From contig CABSLV010000047.1 in assembly GCA_902478645.1 (NCBI GenBank), positions 1 to 12,016 on the forward strand: a stretch of 12,016 bases of DNA. Reading direction: 5' to 3'. Positions within the stretch are counted from its first letter, which is position 1, and every line of letters starts with the position of its first letter. Below, piece after piece: positions 5,715 through 12,016 of this stretch. The stretch comes from an uncultured Flavobacteriales bacterium. Lineage in GTDB: Bacteria; Bacteroidota; Bacteroidia; Flavobacteriales; UBA1820. The notes below the pieces were generated by a model that made no database searches, was not told where the DNA came from, and worked only from the letters and a program-made list of their open reading frames with translations. Position numbers and translations under genes: made by a program.

Positions 5715-5768
5715 GGGCAGGCAAAAGGCCGGAGGCTTCGCCTCCGGCCTTTTGCCTGCCCGCATGTA
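5708..5768. repeat. Long perfect palindrome, copy 1 (29-bp arms, 3-base loop), 3' of leuS
   Basis: Arms 5708-5736 and 5740-5768 are perfectly complementary around TTC. The outer arm TGCGGGCAGGCAAA resembles that of the palindrome at 9759-9820 (TGCGGGCAAGCAAA). The structure begins ten bases beyond the leuS stop. No T run follows on either strand, so it is not a textbook intrinsic terminator, though a stem this strong would be expected to stop polymerase or block 3' exonucleases. Confidence 0.9.
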
Positions 5769-5778
5769 CGGATAATTA

Positions 5779-8535
5779 TCAGATAACGATGTTGATGATC
5801 CGACCCGGAACGACCACTACCCGTTTTACCTCAGCGCCTTTCAAAGCCTCGGCCAAACGAGGATCGACCCGAATGGCCGCCTCGACTTGCTCAGGAGTAG
5901 CGGAAAGTTCGTATTCGGCCTTGAAACGAAGTTTCCCGCGCACCATCACCGGATATTCGAACGAGGTCTCCACCAGATGGCTTTCATCCGCCTGGGGATA
6001 GGGCTGGCGGGTTACGGTGTCCTCGTGTCCCAACCCGTGCCACAACTCCTCGGCGATGTGCGGGGCGAACGGCGAGATGAGCACGGCGAGCGGTTCGAGA
6101 ATCTCCCGCTTGTGGCAATCCTTCAATTCGTTCACGGCGATCATGAACGCACTTACCGAAGTATTGAACGAGAAGGCCTCGATGTCTTCGTTTACTTTCT
6201 TGATGGCCTTGTGGAGCGACTTGTATTCGGCGGCAGTAGGCTTCTGGTCCGTTACCACGCAACCCTCGGCATCGAAATACAGTTTCCACAACTTCTTCAG
6301 GAACGTATATACTCCGCTGATACCTTCCGTCTTCCAAGGCTTGGACTGTTCGATCGGGCCGAGGAACATCTCGTAGAGGCGAAGGGTATCCGCACCGTAA
6401 TTCTCGACCACATCATCGGGATTGACCACATTGAACTTGGACTTGGACATCTTTTCGGTCTCCGACCCGCAGAGGTAACGGCCGTCGTCCTCCAGGATAA
6501 ACTGCGCGTCGGCATACTCCGGACGCCATTTCTTGAAGGCTTCGACATCGAGTACGTTGTTCTGTACCAGCGACACGTCGGCATGCAGGGCCGTGGTCTG
6601 ATAAGCATCCTTCTTGCCCAGGGAGACGAACGTATTGGTCCCGTTGATGCGATAGACAAAAGCGGAAGTACCGAGGATCATACCCTGGTTGATGAGCTTG
6701 CGGAACGGTTCCTCGGTCGGCACGATGCCCATGTCGTGCAGAAACTTGTGCCAGAAACGGGAATACAACAAGTGCCCGGTGGCGTGTTCCGAACCGCCCA
6801 CGTACAGATCGACATCGCGCCAGTAATCAATGGCCTGAGGCGAAGCGAGCGCCTTGTCGTTGTGGGGATCCATATAGCGGAGGAAGTACCACGACGAACC
6901 GGCCCATCCGGGCATCGTATTGAGTTCCATCGGGTAACCCTCCGGCGAAGTCCAACCTTTGGCATTGCCCAGCGGGGGTTCGCCCGTTTCGGTAGGCAGG
7001 TATTTGTCCACCTGGGGCAGCAGCACCGGCAGATCCTTTTCATCCAGCAGATGCGGAATGCCGTCCTTGTAGTAAACCGGGAAGGGTTCGCCCCAGTAGC
7101 GCTGGCGGGAGAATACCGCATCGCGCATCCGGTACTGGATCTTTCCACGCCCACGGTGCATCTGTTCCAGACGGTCGATCACCTTGCGCACCGCCGTGGA
7201 ATAATCATCGCCCTGGATAAAGTCGTGGAGGTAGATGCCGTCCTTTGCGGTGTAGGCCTCCTTCGAAATATCCTTGTCCTTGACGATGGGCAGGATCGGT
7301 ATCCCGAAATGCTTGGCAAAAGCATAGTCGCGCGTATCTCCGGCCGGGACAGCCATCACCGCACCCGTACCGTAACCGGCCAGGACATAGTCGCCGATGT
7401 AGATCGGGATGTGCTTCCCGGTGAACGGATGCACGGCATACGCCCCGGTAAATACCCCGCTGATGCGTCCCACGTCGGCCATCCGCTCGCGCTCGGAACG
7501 CATGGAAGTCTCCCGGACGTACTGCTGTACCTGCTCGCGCTGCTCGGGCGTGGTGATCTGCTCGACCAGCGGATGCTCGGGTGCCAAGGTCATAAAGGTG
7601 ATGCCGAAGATCGTATCGGGACGCGTGGTGAAGATTTCGAATTTTTTGTCCGTACCGGCCACATCGAACCAGATCGCCGCCCCTTCCGAGCGACCGATCC
7701 AGTAACGCTGGGATTCCTTGAGCGATTCCGACCAGTCGATCGTTTCCAAGCCATCCAGCAGACGCTGGGCATAGGCCGTGATGCGCATGCTCCACTGGAG
7801 CATGCTTTTCCGCTCTACCGGAAAACCGCCGCGCTCGGAAAGCCCGTCCTTGACCTCATCGTTGGCCAGCACCGTACCCAACCCGGGGCACCAGTTCACC
7901 ACCGCCTCGCTCAGGTAAGTCAGGCGGTACTTCGAGAGGATCTCGTAGCGGGCACGTTCGTCGAACCCTTTCCACTGCTCGGCCGTAAAGAAAGGCACAT
8001 CATCGTCGCATGCCGCCTTGACCGAACCGTTGCCTTCTTTCTCGAAGATAGCCTCCAGATCGCGGATGGGACGCGCTTTGTTGGCCGCGTTATCGTACCA
8101 CGAATTGTACAACTGCATAAAGATCCACTGTGTCCAGCGGTAGTACTCCGGGTCGCAGGTGCGCACCTCGCGATCCCAGTCGAACGAAAGCCCGATCAGG
8201 TCCAACTGCGAACGGTAACGCTCGATGTTCTGCTGGGTAGTGATCGCCGGATGCTGCCCGGTCTGGATGGCATACTGCTCGGCCGGCAACCCGAACGCAT
8301 CGTATCCCATGGGATGCAGCACATTGAAACCCTTGTGGCGTTTGTAGCGGGCGTAAATATCGGATGCGATGTACCCCAGGGGGTGTCCCACGTGCAGCCC
8401 GGCTCCAGAAGGATAAGGGAACATGTCCAACACGTAATACTTGGGCAGAGGCGAATCGTTCGAGGCGGCATACGTCTTGTGTTCCGCCCAATATTTCCGC
8501 CATTTGCGTTCGATCTCCCGATGATTGTAATTCAT
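5779..8535 (-). CDS. leuS: Leucyl-tRNA synthetase
   Basis: This class Ia synthetase charges tRNA-Leu. At 918 residues it has the usual bacterial length. The HIGH motif is HVGH at 48-51 within PYPSGAGLHVGHPLGY, and KMSKS is at 695-699. The CP1 editing domain lies at about 225-420. It includes the threonine-rich TTRPDT stretch and GTGAVMAVPAGDTRD, where the essential aspartate is present (D400) but the residue before it is Gly399 and not the His seen in many bacterial enzymes. The catalytic signature GSEHATGHLLYSRFW follows. An insertion of about 80 residues before KMSKS and a C-terminal tRNA-binding domain complete the protein. The ATG at 8535 starts MNYNHREIERKWRKYW, the expected LeuRS N-terminus. 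The gene is preceded by its own canonical promoter and is probably transcribed alone. Confidence 0.98.
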   Translation of the reverse strand: MNYNHREIERKWRKYWAEHKTYAASNDSPLPKYYVLDMFPYPSGAGLHVGHPLGYIASDIYARYKRHKGFNVLHPMGYDAFGLPAEQYAIQTGQHPAITTQQNIERYRSQLDLIGLSFDWDREVRTCDPEYYRWTQWIFMQLYNSWYDNAANKARPIRDLEAIFEKEGNGSVKAACDDDVPFFTAEQWKGFDERARYEILSKYRLTYLSEAVVNWCPGLGTVLANDEVKDGLSERGGFPVERKSMLQWSMRITAYAQRLLDGLETIDWSESLKESQRYWIGRSEGAAIWFDVAGTDKKFEIFTTRPDTIFGITFMTLAPEHPLVEQITTPEQREQVQQYVRETSMRSERERMADVGRISGVFTGAYAVHPFTGKHIPIYIGDYVLAGYGTGAVMAVPAGDTRDYAFAKHFGIPILPIVKDKDISKEAYTAKDGIYLHDFIQGDDYSTAVRKVIDRLEQMHRGRGKIQYRMRDAVFSRQRYWGEPFPVYYKDGIPHLLDEKDLPVLLPQVDKYLPTETGEPPLGNAKGWTSPEGYPMELNTMPGWAGSSWYFLRYMDPHNDKALASPQAIDYWRDVDLYVGGSEHATGHLLYSRFWHKFLHDMGIVPTEEPFRKLINQGMILGTSAFVYRINGTNTFVSLGKKDAYQTTALHADVSLVQNNVLDVEAFKKWRPEYADAQFILEDDGRYLCGSETEKMSKSKFNVVNPDDVVENYGADTLRLYEMFLGPIEQSKPWKTEGISGVYTFLKKLWKLYFDAEGCVVTDQKPTAAEYKSLHKAIKKVNEDIEAFSFNTSVSAFMIAVNELKDCHKREILEPLAVLISPFAPHIAEELWHGLGHEDTVTRQPYPQADESHLVETSFEYPVMVRGKLRFKAEYELSATPEQVEAAIRVDPRLAEALKGAEVKRVVVVPGRIINIVI

Positions 8536-8561
8536 GGTCTATTCTGATTTTTATTGCAAAG

Positions 8562-8605
8562 CCCCTCCGAAGGAGGTTTTTCTCCCGCAGAAGGCACCTT
8601 GCCAT
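8562..8605 (-). promoter_or_regulatory. leuS leader: hairpin and leucine-rich upstream frame
   Basis: The 107-base leuS leader contains an ATG at 8605-8603 that opens MARCLLREKNLLRRGF in a frame different from leuS. It has two leucine pairs (CTT CTG and CTC CTT). The second pair lies in the stem CCTCC-TTC-GGAGG (8576-8564). The frame has no early stop and continues past the leuS start. Leucine-dependent control is possible but unproven. Confidence 0.25.
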
Positions 8606-8648
8606 TGCGTTTCTTTCGTATTGTCAAGCGGTTTTCGCTAACGATCTG

Positions 8649-8679
8649 CAAAATTAATCAAACCCGGCCATCCCCCAAA
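8649..8679 (-). promoter_or_regulatory. leuS promoter
   Basis: On the minus strand TTTG (8679-8676), a 19-base spacer and TAATTTTG (8656-8649) form a full match to the Bacteroidota housekeeping promoter. The start would be near 8643, giving a leader of about 107 bases. Confidence 0.75.
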
Positions 8680-8817
8680 ATCTCCGGCGAAATATCTTCT
8701 CCGGAAAGTCCCCTGTCCCCTATCAACCCCGCCGGAAGACCTCCCCCGGAACTTCCGGAAAAGAATTTTCCGGTTTCCCTTCGGCTTCGCCCAAAACAGG
8801 AGGCCATCCGAAAAAAC

Positions 8818-8958
8818 CCGCGAGGAAAAACTTCGTTTTCCCTCGCGGCTTTGCTCCCGCCTTTCGCTATCTTTTCATAAGACAGGATGCACCTCGGCAA
8901 ACCCCGCGAAAAACTTCGTTTTTCCTCGCGGCTTTGCTCTCGGCTTTTCCTATCTTTG
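8818..8958 (+). repeat. Dispersed promoter-bearing repeat, copy B
   Basis: This is two iterated modules in tandem. The first is a hairpin at 8818-8848 (CCGCGAGG/CCTCGCGG arms, then AAAAC-TTC-GTTTT) followed by CTTTGCTC and a degraded box TATCTTTT (8868-8875). A linker ATAAGACAGGATGCACCTCGGCA follows in two parts, 8878-8890 and 8891-8900. The second hairpin is at 8904-8931, lacking three bases of its left arm, and is followed by CTTTGCTCTCGGCTTTTCC and the intact box TATCTTTG. From 8861 to 8958 it aligns with copy A upstream of the DUF389 gene. It ends 28 bases before the His/Cys-repeat gene. Confidence 0.8.
8951..8958 (+). promoter_or_regulatory. TATCTTTG -7 box for the His/Cys-repeat gene
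   Basis: An exact TAnnTTTG match at the end of repeat copy B lies 28 bases before the ATG at 8987. A TTTG at 8933-8936 is only 14 bases upstream, too close for a standard -33 element. Expression may therefore need an activator or be weak. Confidence 0.6.
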
Positions 8959-8986
8959 CTCCCATAAAAACCATTTCAGAAAAACA

Positions 8987-9739
8987 ATGAAACCACTGAA
9001 CTTCAACGGAAAAATACTTCTTATCCCCATGGCACAGCTGCCTCGGCAGACCCAGGATGCCCTTCGCCAGGAAGACGGCATGCAGGTCCTCGGCGGTGCC
9101 AACCTGTTCGTATATGCCACCGGCCGGGTCGTCTCCGGCTGCTGCTGCGGGCATCATCATGGTGGCGGACACCACCACGAAGATGGACACGAGTGCTGCG
9201 GTGGCGGACACCACCACGAGGACGGACACGAGTGCTGCGGTGGCGGACACCATCACGAGGACGGACACGAATGCTGCGGCGGAGGACACCATCACGAAGA
9301 CGGACACGAGTGCTGCGGTGGCGGACATCACCACGAGGACGGACACGAGTGCTGCGGTGGCGGACACCACCACGAGGACGGACACGAATGCTGCGGCGGA
9401 GGACACCATCACGAGGACGGACACGAATGCTGCAGCGGAGGACACCATCACGAAACGCCCTACAATGCGGACGAGGCAGACGAGACATACTTCGCCAGCG
9501 AGGATTTGGCCTACGGAAAGGAAGACCCGGTGACGGAAACGATCGACGATCACCTGTTGTTGGTGGTCAACGAGCCGGTGGTCATCGTCAATACGTCCGA
9601 TGCCGAACGGATCGGGTTCGATGCACAACAGGCGCGCTGGTTCGAACTTCCGCCCGATGGGGTTACCCTGGTGCCGGGCCGGGACGTGGACAAGGGATTT
9701 TTCCAGACGGGTCCTATCAGCATTCAGTTGAGGGACTGA
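8987..9739 (+). CDS. Unrecognised His/Cys-repeat protein, probable metal binder
   Basis: I do not recognise this 250-residue protein. Residues 1-50 (MKPLNFNGKILLIPMAQLPR onward) have no signal peptide and look folded. Residues 51-58 are GCCCGHHH. Residues 59-149 are seven perfect copies of GGGHHHEDGHECC, followed by a partial eighth, SGGHHHE. The last 95 residues are acidic at first (YNADEADETYFASED), then beta-like (HLLLVVNEPVVIVNTS), ending GPISIQLRD. The repeat block alone has 28 His and 14 Cys, which is well suited to binding Zn, Ni, Co or Cu(I). Comparable in spirit, though not in sequence, are Hpn, the His-rich tails of HypB and SlyD, and metallothioneins. Storage, buffering or delivery of a metal in the cytoplasm is an inference. 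No metal transporter or regulator is adjacent. Its promoter comes from a dispersed repeat. Start at the only sensible ATG, 28 bases from the -7 box. Confidence 0.85.
   Translation: MKPLNFNGKILLIPMAQLPRQTQDALRQEDGMQVLGGANLFVYATGRVVSGCCCGHHHGGGHHHEDGHECCGGGHHHEDGHECCGGGHHHEDGHECCGGGHHHEDGHECCGGGHHHEDGHECCGGGHHHEDGHECCGGGHHHEDGHECCSGGHHHETPYNADEADETYFASEDLAYGKEDPVTETIDDHLLLVVNEPVVIVNTSDAERIGFDAQQARWFELPPDGVTLVPGRDVDKGFFQTGPISIQLRD
9161..9454 (+). repeat. 39-bp in-frame tandem repeat, seven full units and one partial
   Basis: Units begin at 9161 and every 39 bases to 9433, then a partial unit runs to 9454. Each unit encodes GGGHHHEDGHECC. Units differ only at third codon positions (GGT/GGC, GGC/GGA, CAC/CAT, GAA/GAG, GAT/GAC). 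Units 4 and 7 share the GGC GGA GGA opening, as does partial unit 8 apart from its first codon, which hints at duplication of blocks as well as of single units. Confidence 0.95.
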
Positions 9740-9758
9740 TCTTTTTCCGGCCTCTCAA

Positions 9759-9820
9759 GCGTGCGGGCAAGCAAAGGGGGCGGAGCCAAATGGCTCCGCC
9801 CCCTTTGCTTGCCCGCACGC
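9759..9820. repeat. Long perfect palindrome, copy 2 (30-bp arms, 2-base centre)
   Basis: Arms 9759-9788 and 9791-9820 are perfectly complementary around AA. The structure lies between two convergent genes, 19 bases after the His/Cys-repeat gene and nine bases before the stop of the PgpH-like gene. It shares the outer arm TGCGGGCA-GCAAA with copy 1 at 5708-5768. No T run follows on either strand. It probably acts as a two-way transcription barrier or mRNA 3' end. Confidence 0.9.
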
Positions 9821-9829
9821 CCCTGCCCA

Positions 9830-11923
9830 TCAATCCTTCTGGTACTCGATGCGGCTGTGGTAGATCTCGAGCAGTTTTTCGGTCAGGATCTCCTTCAGGC
9901 GATTGATCTGTCGATAGGAGATTTCGGCTTCGTCGAACTGCCCGTCCTGACGCTGACGTTCCACCACCGAAGTGATCAGATCGCGCAAGGACTGTTCGGA
10001 GATGTGTTTCAAACTGCGCGAAGCCGCCTCGACCGAATCGCAAATCATCAGAATAGACTCCTCCTTGGACACCGGTTTTCCGAAGGTGTACCGGAAATCC
10101 TGCTGCGAGACATTTTCCGCCCCGTACATCTCGACTGCCTTTTTCCAGAAATAGTACACCAGCGAATGGCCATGGTGGGTCGCGATGAACTTCATAACGA
10201 TCGAAGGCAAGCCGTACTTGCGCCCCAACTCCAACCCGTCGCTCACATGACGGCGGATGATATTCGCACTCTCCCTCGGATCCAACACATCGTGGGGATT
10301 GTAATGCACCCCTTGGTTTTCGATAAAGTAGCCCGGGTTTTTCAGTTTTCCCACATCGTGGTACAACGCCCCCACACGCACCAAGAGCGCATTTCCGGCC
10401 ATCTCCCGGGCGGCCTGCTCGGCGATATTGGCTACGGCCAGGCTATGCTGGAAGGTACCCGGGGCTTTTTCGGACAGCAGGCGCAGCAGCGGCGAATTGG
10501 TATCGGTAAGCTCCAGCAGAGAAATATCGGATACCAGCCCGAACACCTTTTCATAGATGTAGATCACCGGCTGGGCAAACAGCATCAATACGCCCGAGAT
10601 GAGCAGGTATCCCGAAATGGAGAGCATTTCTCCCGTAAAGGACGGATTCTGGATCAGCATCACCCCGACCGCAACCAGGATGGAAATCCCCGTAATGCGC
10701 GCCACGCTGACAAAAAGCCGGCTGCGGTGGTAGATCACATTCGAAGTAAACGAACAAGCCACCCCGGTGATAAGCCCGACAAACAGGTACATGTACATGT
10801 TCGGCGCCATGAACGAGCAGAGATACACCGTAAAGATGTGTTCCATAAAGGCGATCCGCGCATTAAAAAACGAACGCAACACGATGGTCTGCAAACAGAT
10901 GGGCACGATGTAGATCATCGCCGGGGAAAACCGCGTCACGATGTAGCACAGACCGAAGGAAACGAACATCGTGGAGAGTAGCAACAGGAGCGGTTTTCGA
11001 TGGAAGTATTTCCCCCGCTTGAACTGCCGGAGCACCCCGTAGAACGAGAGGAACACCGAAAATACCACCACGGCATATCCCAATGCCGTTCCCCAAAAAC
11101 CATCCTTGTCCCCTTGCGTATTGTAGACCTTCCGCAGGGACTCCAGGACGTTGTACGTATAGTCGGACACCGGCTCGTCCTGGCTGATGATCAGTTTCCC
11201 ACGCGCCACAAAACCATAATTGGGGGATATTTCGTCGAGACTCTCCGAGAGAGCAGTCTCGGTCAGGTCGATGTCGTAGCTGACATTGGGCGTGAGCACC
11301 GCCTCGAAAAGCGCCAGCATCCGTTCGGTATCCTCCGAGGAGACGCCCGCCGACCGAAGGCGTCCTCCGGCATATTCCAAGGCCGAATCCGGGGTATAGA
11401 GTTCGGAAAAGATCACCTCCTCCTCCCGGTTGTCCTGCAAGAGGGATACCAATTCGTTTCGGCTGCGAACGACCCCGGAAGCCGCCTGGGAGACTACCCC
11501 CCGGGTCATGATCCGCTCGAGAAGCCCCCGGCCGGTTTTCTTCAGGCGTTCGACGTTGCCCTGCGACTCGGCGAACATCGAGGAAAAATTGTCCTCGTAC
11601 TTGCGCAATACGGGCGAAGAGACCGTATCCGAATACACGAAATAATGCCGGCTGGACGAGCGGATCTGTTCCCGTTCGGTGCGGAGCTGCTCGTCGGTTT
11701 TGGACAGCACAAAGTCGAAAGGAGCCGTCAGGTCGTCGTACTGCCAGGCCTGCCCCCGGCTGTAATCGTACTTGAAGCTATGGTTTTTGGGGATGACCAA
11801 CACCACCGCAAGGGCCGTGGCCAAAAACAGGGACAATTTGAACACCCGGCTTCCGTTGGCCTTCAGGAAAGCCCGGACAGCCCTCCACAAACCTCCCCCC
11901 CGGTTGCGAATCTCCTCCTCCAT
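9830..11923 (-). CDS. pgpH: PgpH-like 7TM-HD membrane phosphodiesterase (probable c-di-AMP hydrolase)
   Basis: The 697-residue protein has the layout of the PgpH/YqfF family, whose studied members cleave cyclic di-AMP to pApA. One membrane segment (about 27-45) is followed by an extracytoplasmic domain (about 46-275). Then comes a block of helices near 277-298, 310-330, 333-353, 358-391 (perhaps two), 403-424 and 433-453, followed by a cytoplasmic HD domain. Putative metal ligands are all present with the family spacing: H493 (FQHSLAVAN), H522-D523 (YHDVGKLKNP), H559 (IRRHV), H583-H584 (ATHHG) and D629 (ICDSVEAAS). The motif PGYFIENQ is also typical. An active enzyme is expected; the exact nucleotide is inferred from the family. 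It is convergent with the His/Cys-repeat gene and is driven by a complete promoter contained in repeat copy C. Confidence 0.92.
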   Translation of the reverse strand: MEEEIRNRGGGLWRAVRAFLKANGSRVFKLSLFLATALAVVLVIPKNHSFKYDYSRGQAWQYDDLTAPFDFVLSKTDEQLRTEREQIRSSSRHYFVYSDTVSSPVLRKYEDNFSSMFAESQGNVERLKKTGRGLLERIMTRGVVSQAASGVVRSRNELVSLLQDNREEEVIFSELYTPDSALEYAGGRLRSAGVSSEDTERMLALFEAVLTPNVSYDIDLTETALSESLDEISPNYGFVARGKLIISQDEPVSDYTYNVLESLRKVYNTQGDKDGFWGTALGYAVVVFSVFLSFYGVLRQFKRGKYFHRKPLLLLLSTMFVSFGLCYIVTRFSPAMIYIVPICLQTIVLRSFFNARIAFMEHIFTVYLCSFMAPNMYMYLFVGLITGVACSFTSNVIYHRSRLFVSVARITGISILVAVGVMLIQNPSFTGEMLSISGYLLISGVLMLFAQPVIYIYEKVFGLVSDISLLELTDTNSPLLRLLSEKAPGTFQHSLAVANIAEQAAREMAGNALLVRVGALYHDVGKLKNPGYFIENQGVHYNPHDVLDPRESANIIRRHVSDGLELGRKYGLPSIVMKFIATHHGHSLVYYFWKKAVEMYGAENVSQQDFRYTFGKPVSKEESILMICDSVEAASRSLKHISEQSLRDLITSVVERQRQDGQFDEAEISYRQINRLKEILTEKLLEIYHSRIEYQKD

Positions 11924-11951
11924 ACCCTTGGTATCTTTATTGTTTTAAGGA

Positions 11952-11983
11952 CAAAAATAGTGAAAGCCGAGCGCAGCGGCAAA
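11952..11983 (-). promoter_or_regulatory. Promoter of the PgpH-like gene
   Basis: TTTG (11983-11980), a 20-base spacer and TATTTTTG (11959-11952) form a complete Bacteroidota-type promoter lying entirely within repeat copy C. The ATG at 11923 is 28 bases beyond the box. Confidence 0.75.
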
Positions 11984-12016
11984 ACGAAAACGCAAGTTTT
12001 TGGGTGAGACGCTGCC
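11952..12016 (-). repeat. Dispersed promoter-bearing repeat, copy C (cut by window edge)
   Basis: On the minus strand the segment reads GGCAGCGT, then AAAAACTTGCGTTTT, then GCTGCGCTCGGCTTTCAC and TATTTTTG. Block order and sequence match copies A and B. GCAGCG (12015-12010) pairs with CGCTGC (11978-11973) around an AAAAC/GTTTT inner stem, the same fold as in copy A. The upstream half lies outside the window. Confidence 0.75.

Larger units (their letters stand above)
8536..8817. other. Non-coding part of the leuS / His-Cys gene intergenic region
   Basis: This is the leuS side of a 451-base divergent gap. It holds the leuS leader and promoter (8536-8679). Then comes a stretch with repeated CCGG-containing inverted repeats at 8746-8773, where CCGGAA-C-TTCCGG and CCGGAAAA-GAA-TTTTCCGG share an arm. 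I find no convincing gene on either strand. The open frames here are short and of atypical composition. The remainder of the gap is repeat copy B and the leader of the next gene. Confidence 0.6.

Noticed and set aside
5529..5765. Small minus-strand gene of 78 codons between leuS and bcp
   Set aside because: Its first codons lie inside the palindrome and its peptide has no coherent features. The frame is most likely incidental.
5708..5768. Classical rho-independent terminator
   Set aside because: The stem is very strong but neither strand has a T run after it, so the label is withheld. A termination role remains possible.
5887..8547. Plus-strand open frame of 886 codons opposite leuS
   Set aside because: It is a mirror frame of the high-GC leuS gene, with no recognisable domains, while the minus strand encodes an intact LeuRS with all signature motifs.
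9161..9454. CRISPR-like array
   Set aside because: The 39-bp units are directly adjacent without unique spacers, in frame, and encode a perfect peptide repeat.
8867..9628. Minus-strand open frame with repeated SATAALVSVLVV-like units opposite the His/Cys gene
   Set aside because: The repeats are the antisense reading of the 39-bp units. It has no plausible promoter, and its hydrophobic repeats arise from complementing His, Cys and Gly codons. The synonymous-only variation on the plus strand supports the plus frame.
9761..10981. Plus-strand open frame of 406 codons over the PgpH-like gene
   Set aside because: It starts inside the long palindrome and is antisense to a protein with all HD metal ligands in place.

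Overview
The window looks like chromosomal DNA of a Bacteroidota member, most likely order Bacteroidales. The reasons are promoters of the TTTG / TAnnTTTG type, an absence of convincing Shine-Dalgarno sites, a six-bladed beta-propeller lipoprotein with an acidic KEEE stretch after its lipid cysteine, a ribosomal protein S16 with a long Ala/Glu tail, and a moderately high GC content. I would not name a genus.

Layout. 1-49 (-): N-terminus of a probable exported protein running off the window. 201-1562 (-): DUF389 membrane protein. 1740-2924 (-): surface-type beta-propeller lipoprotein. 3104-4216 (-): rimM and rpsP in a two-gene operon. 4351-4947 (+): HD-domain hydrolase, divergent from rpsP with interlocked promoters and probably an almost leaderless mRNA. 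5077-5523 (-): Bcp-type peroxiredoxin. 5779-8535 (-): leuS. 8536-8986: 451-base divergent intergenic region. 8987-9739 (+): unrecognised protein carrying seven identical 13-residue His/Cys repeats. 9830-11923 (-): PgpH-like 7TM-HD phosphodiesterase. Most genes are ordinary chromosomal functions. I see no transposase, integrase, CRISPR array, tRNA or rRNA.

Two families of dispersed non-coding elements stand out. One is a repeat of about 100 bp that ends in a TAnnTTTG promoter box. Copies lie directly upstream of the DUF389 gene, the His/Cys-repeat gene and (cut by the window edge) the PgpH-like gene, so these unrelated genes appear to share a portable promoter cassette. The other is a very long perfect palindrome (29-30 bp arms) that shares its outer arm sequence between two copies, one after leuS and one between the His/Cys gene and the PgpH-like gene. 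Differences between the copies are matched on both arms.

The best candidate for undescribed biology is the His/Cys-repeat protein at 8987-9739. It has no signal peptide, at least 28 His and 14 Cys in a repeat block whose DNA varies only at synonymous positions, and N- and C-terminal parts that I do not recognise. It looks like an intracellular metal-binding or metal-storage protein. No neighbouring metal transporter or regulator supports a specific metal.
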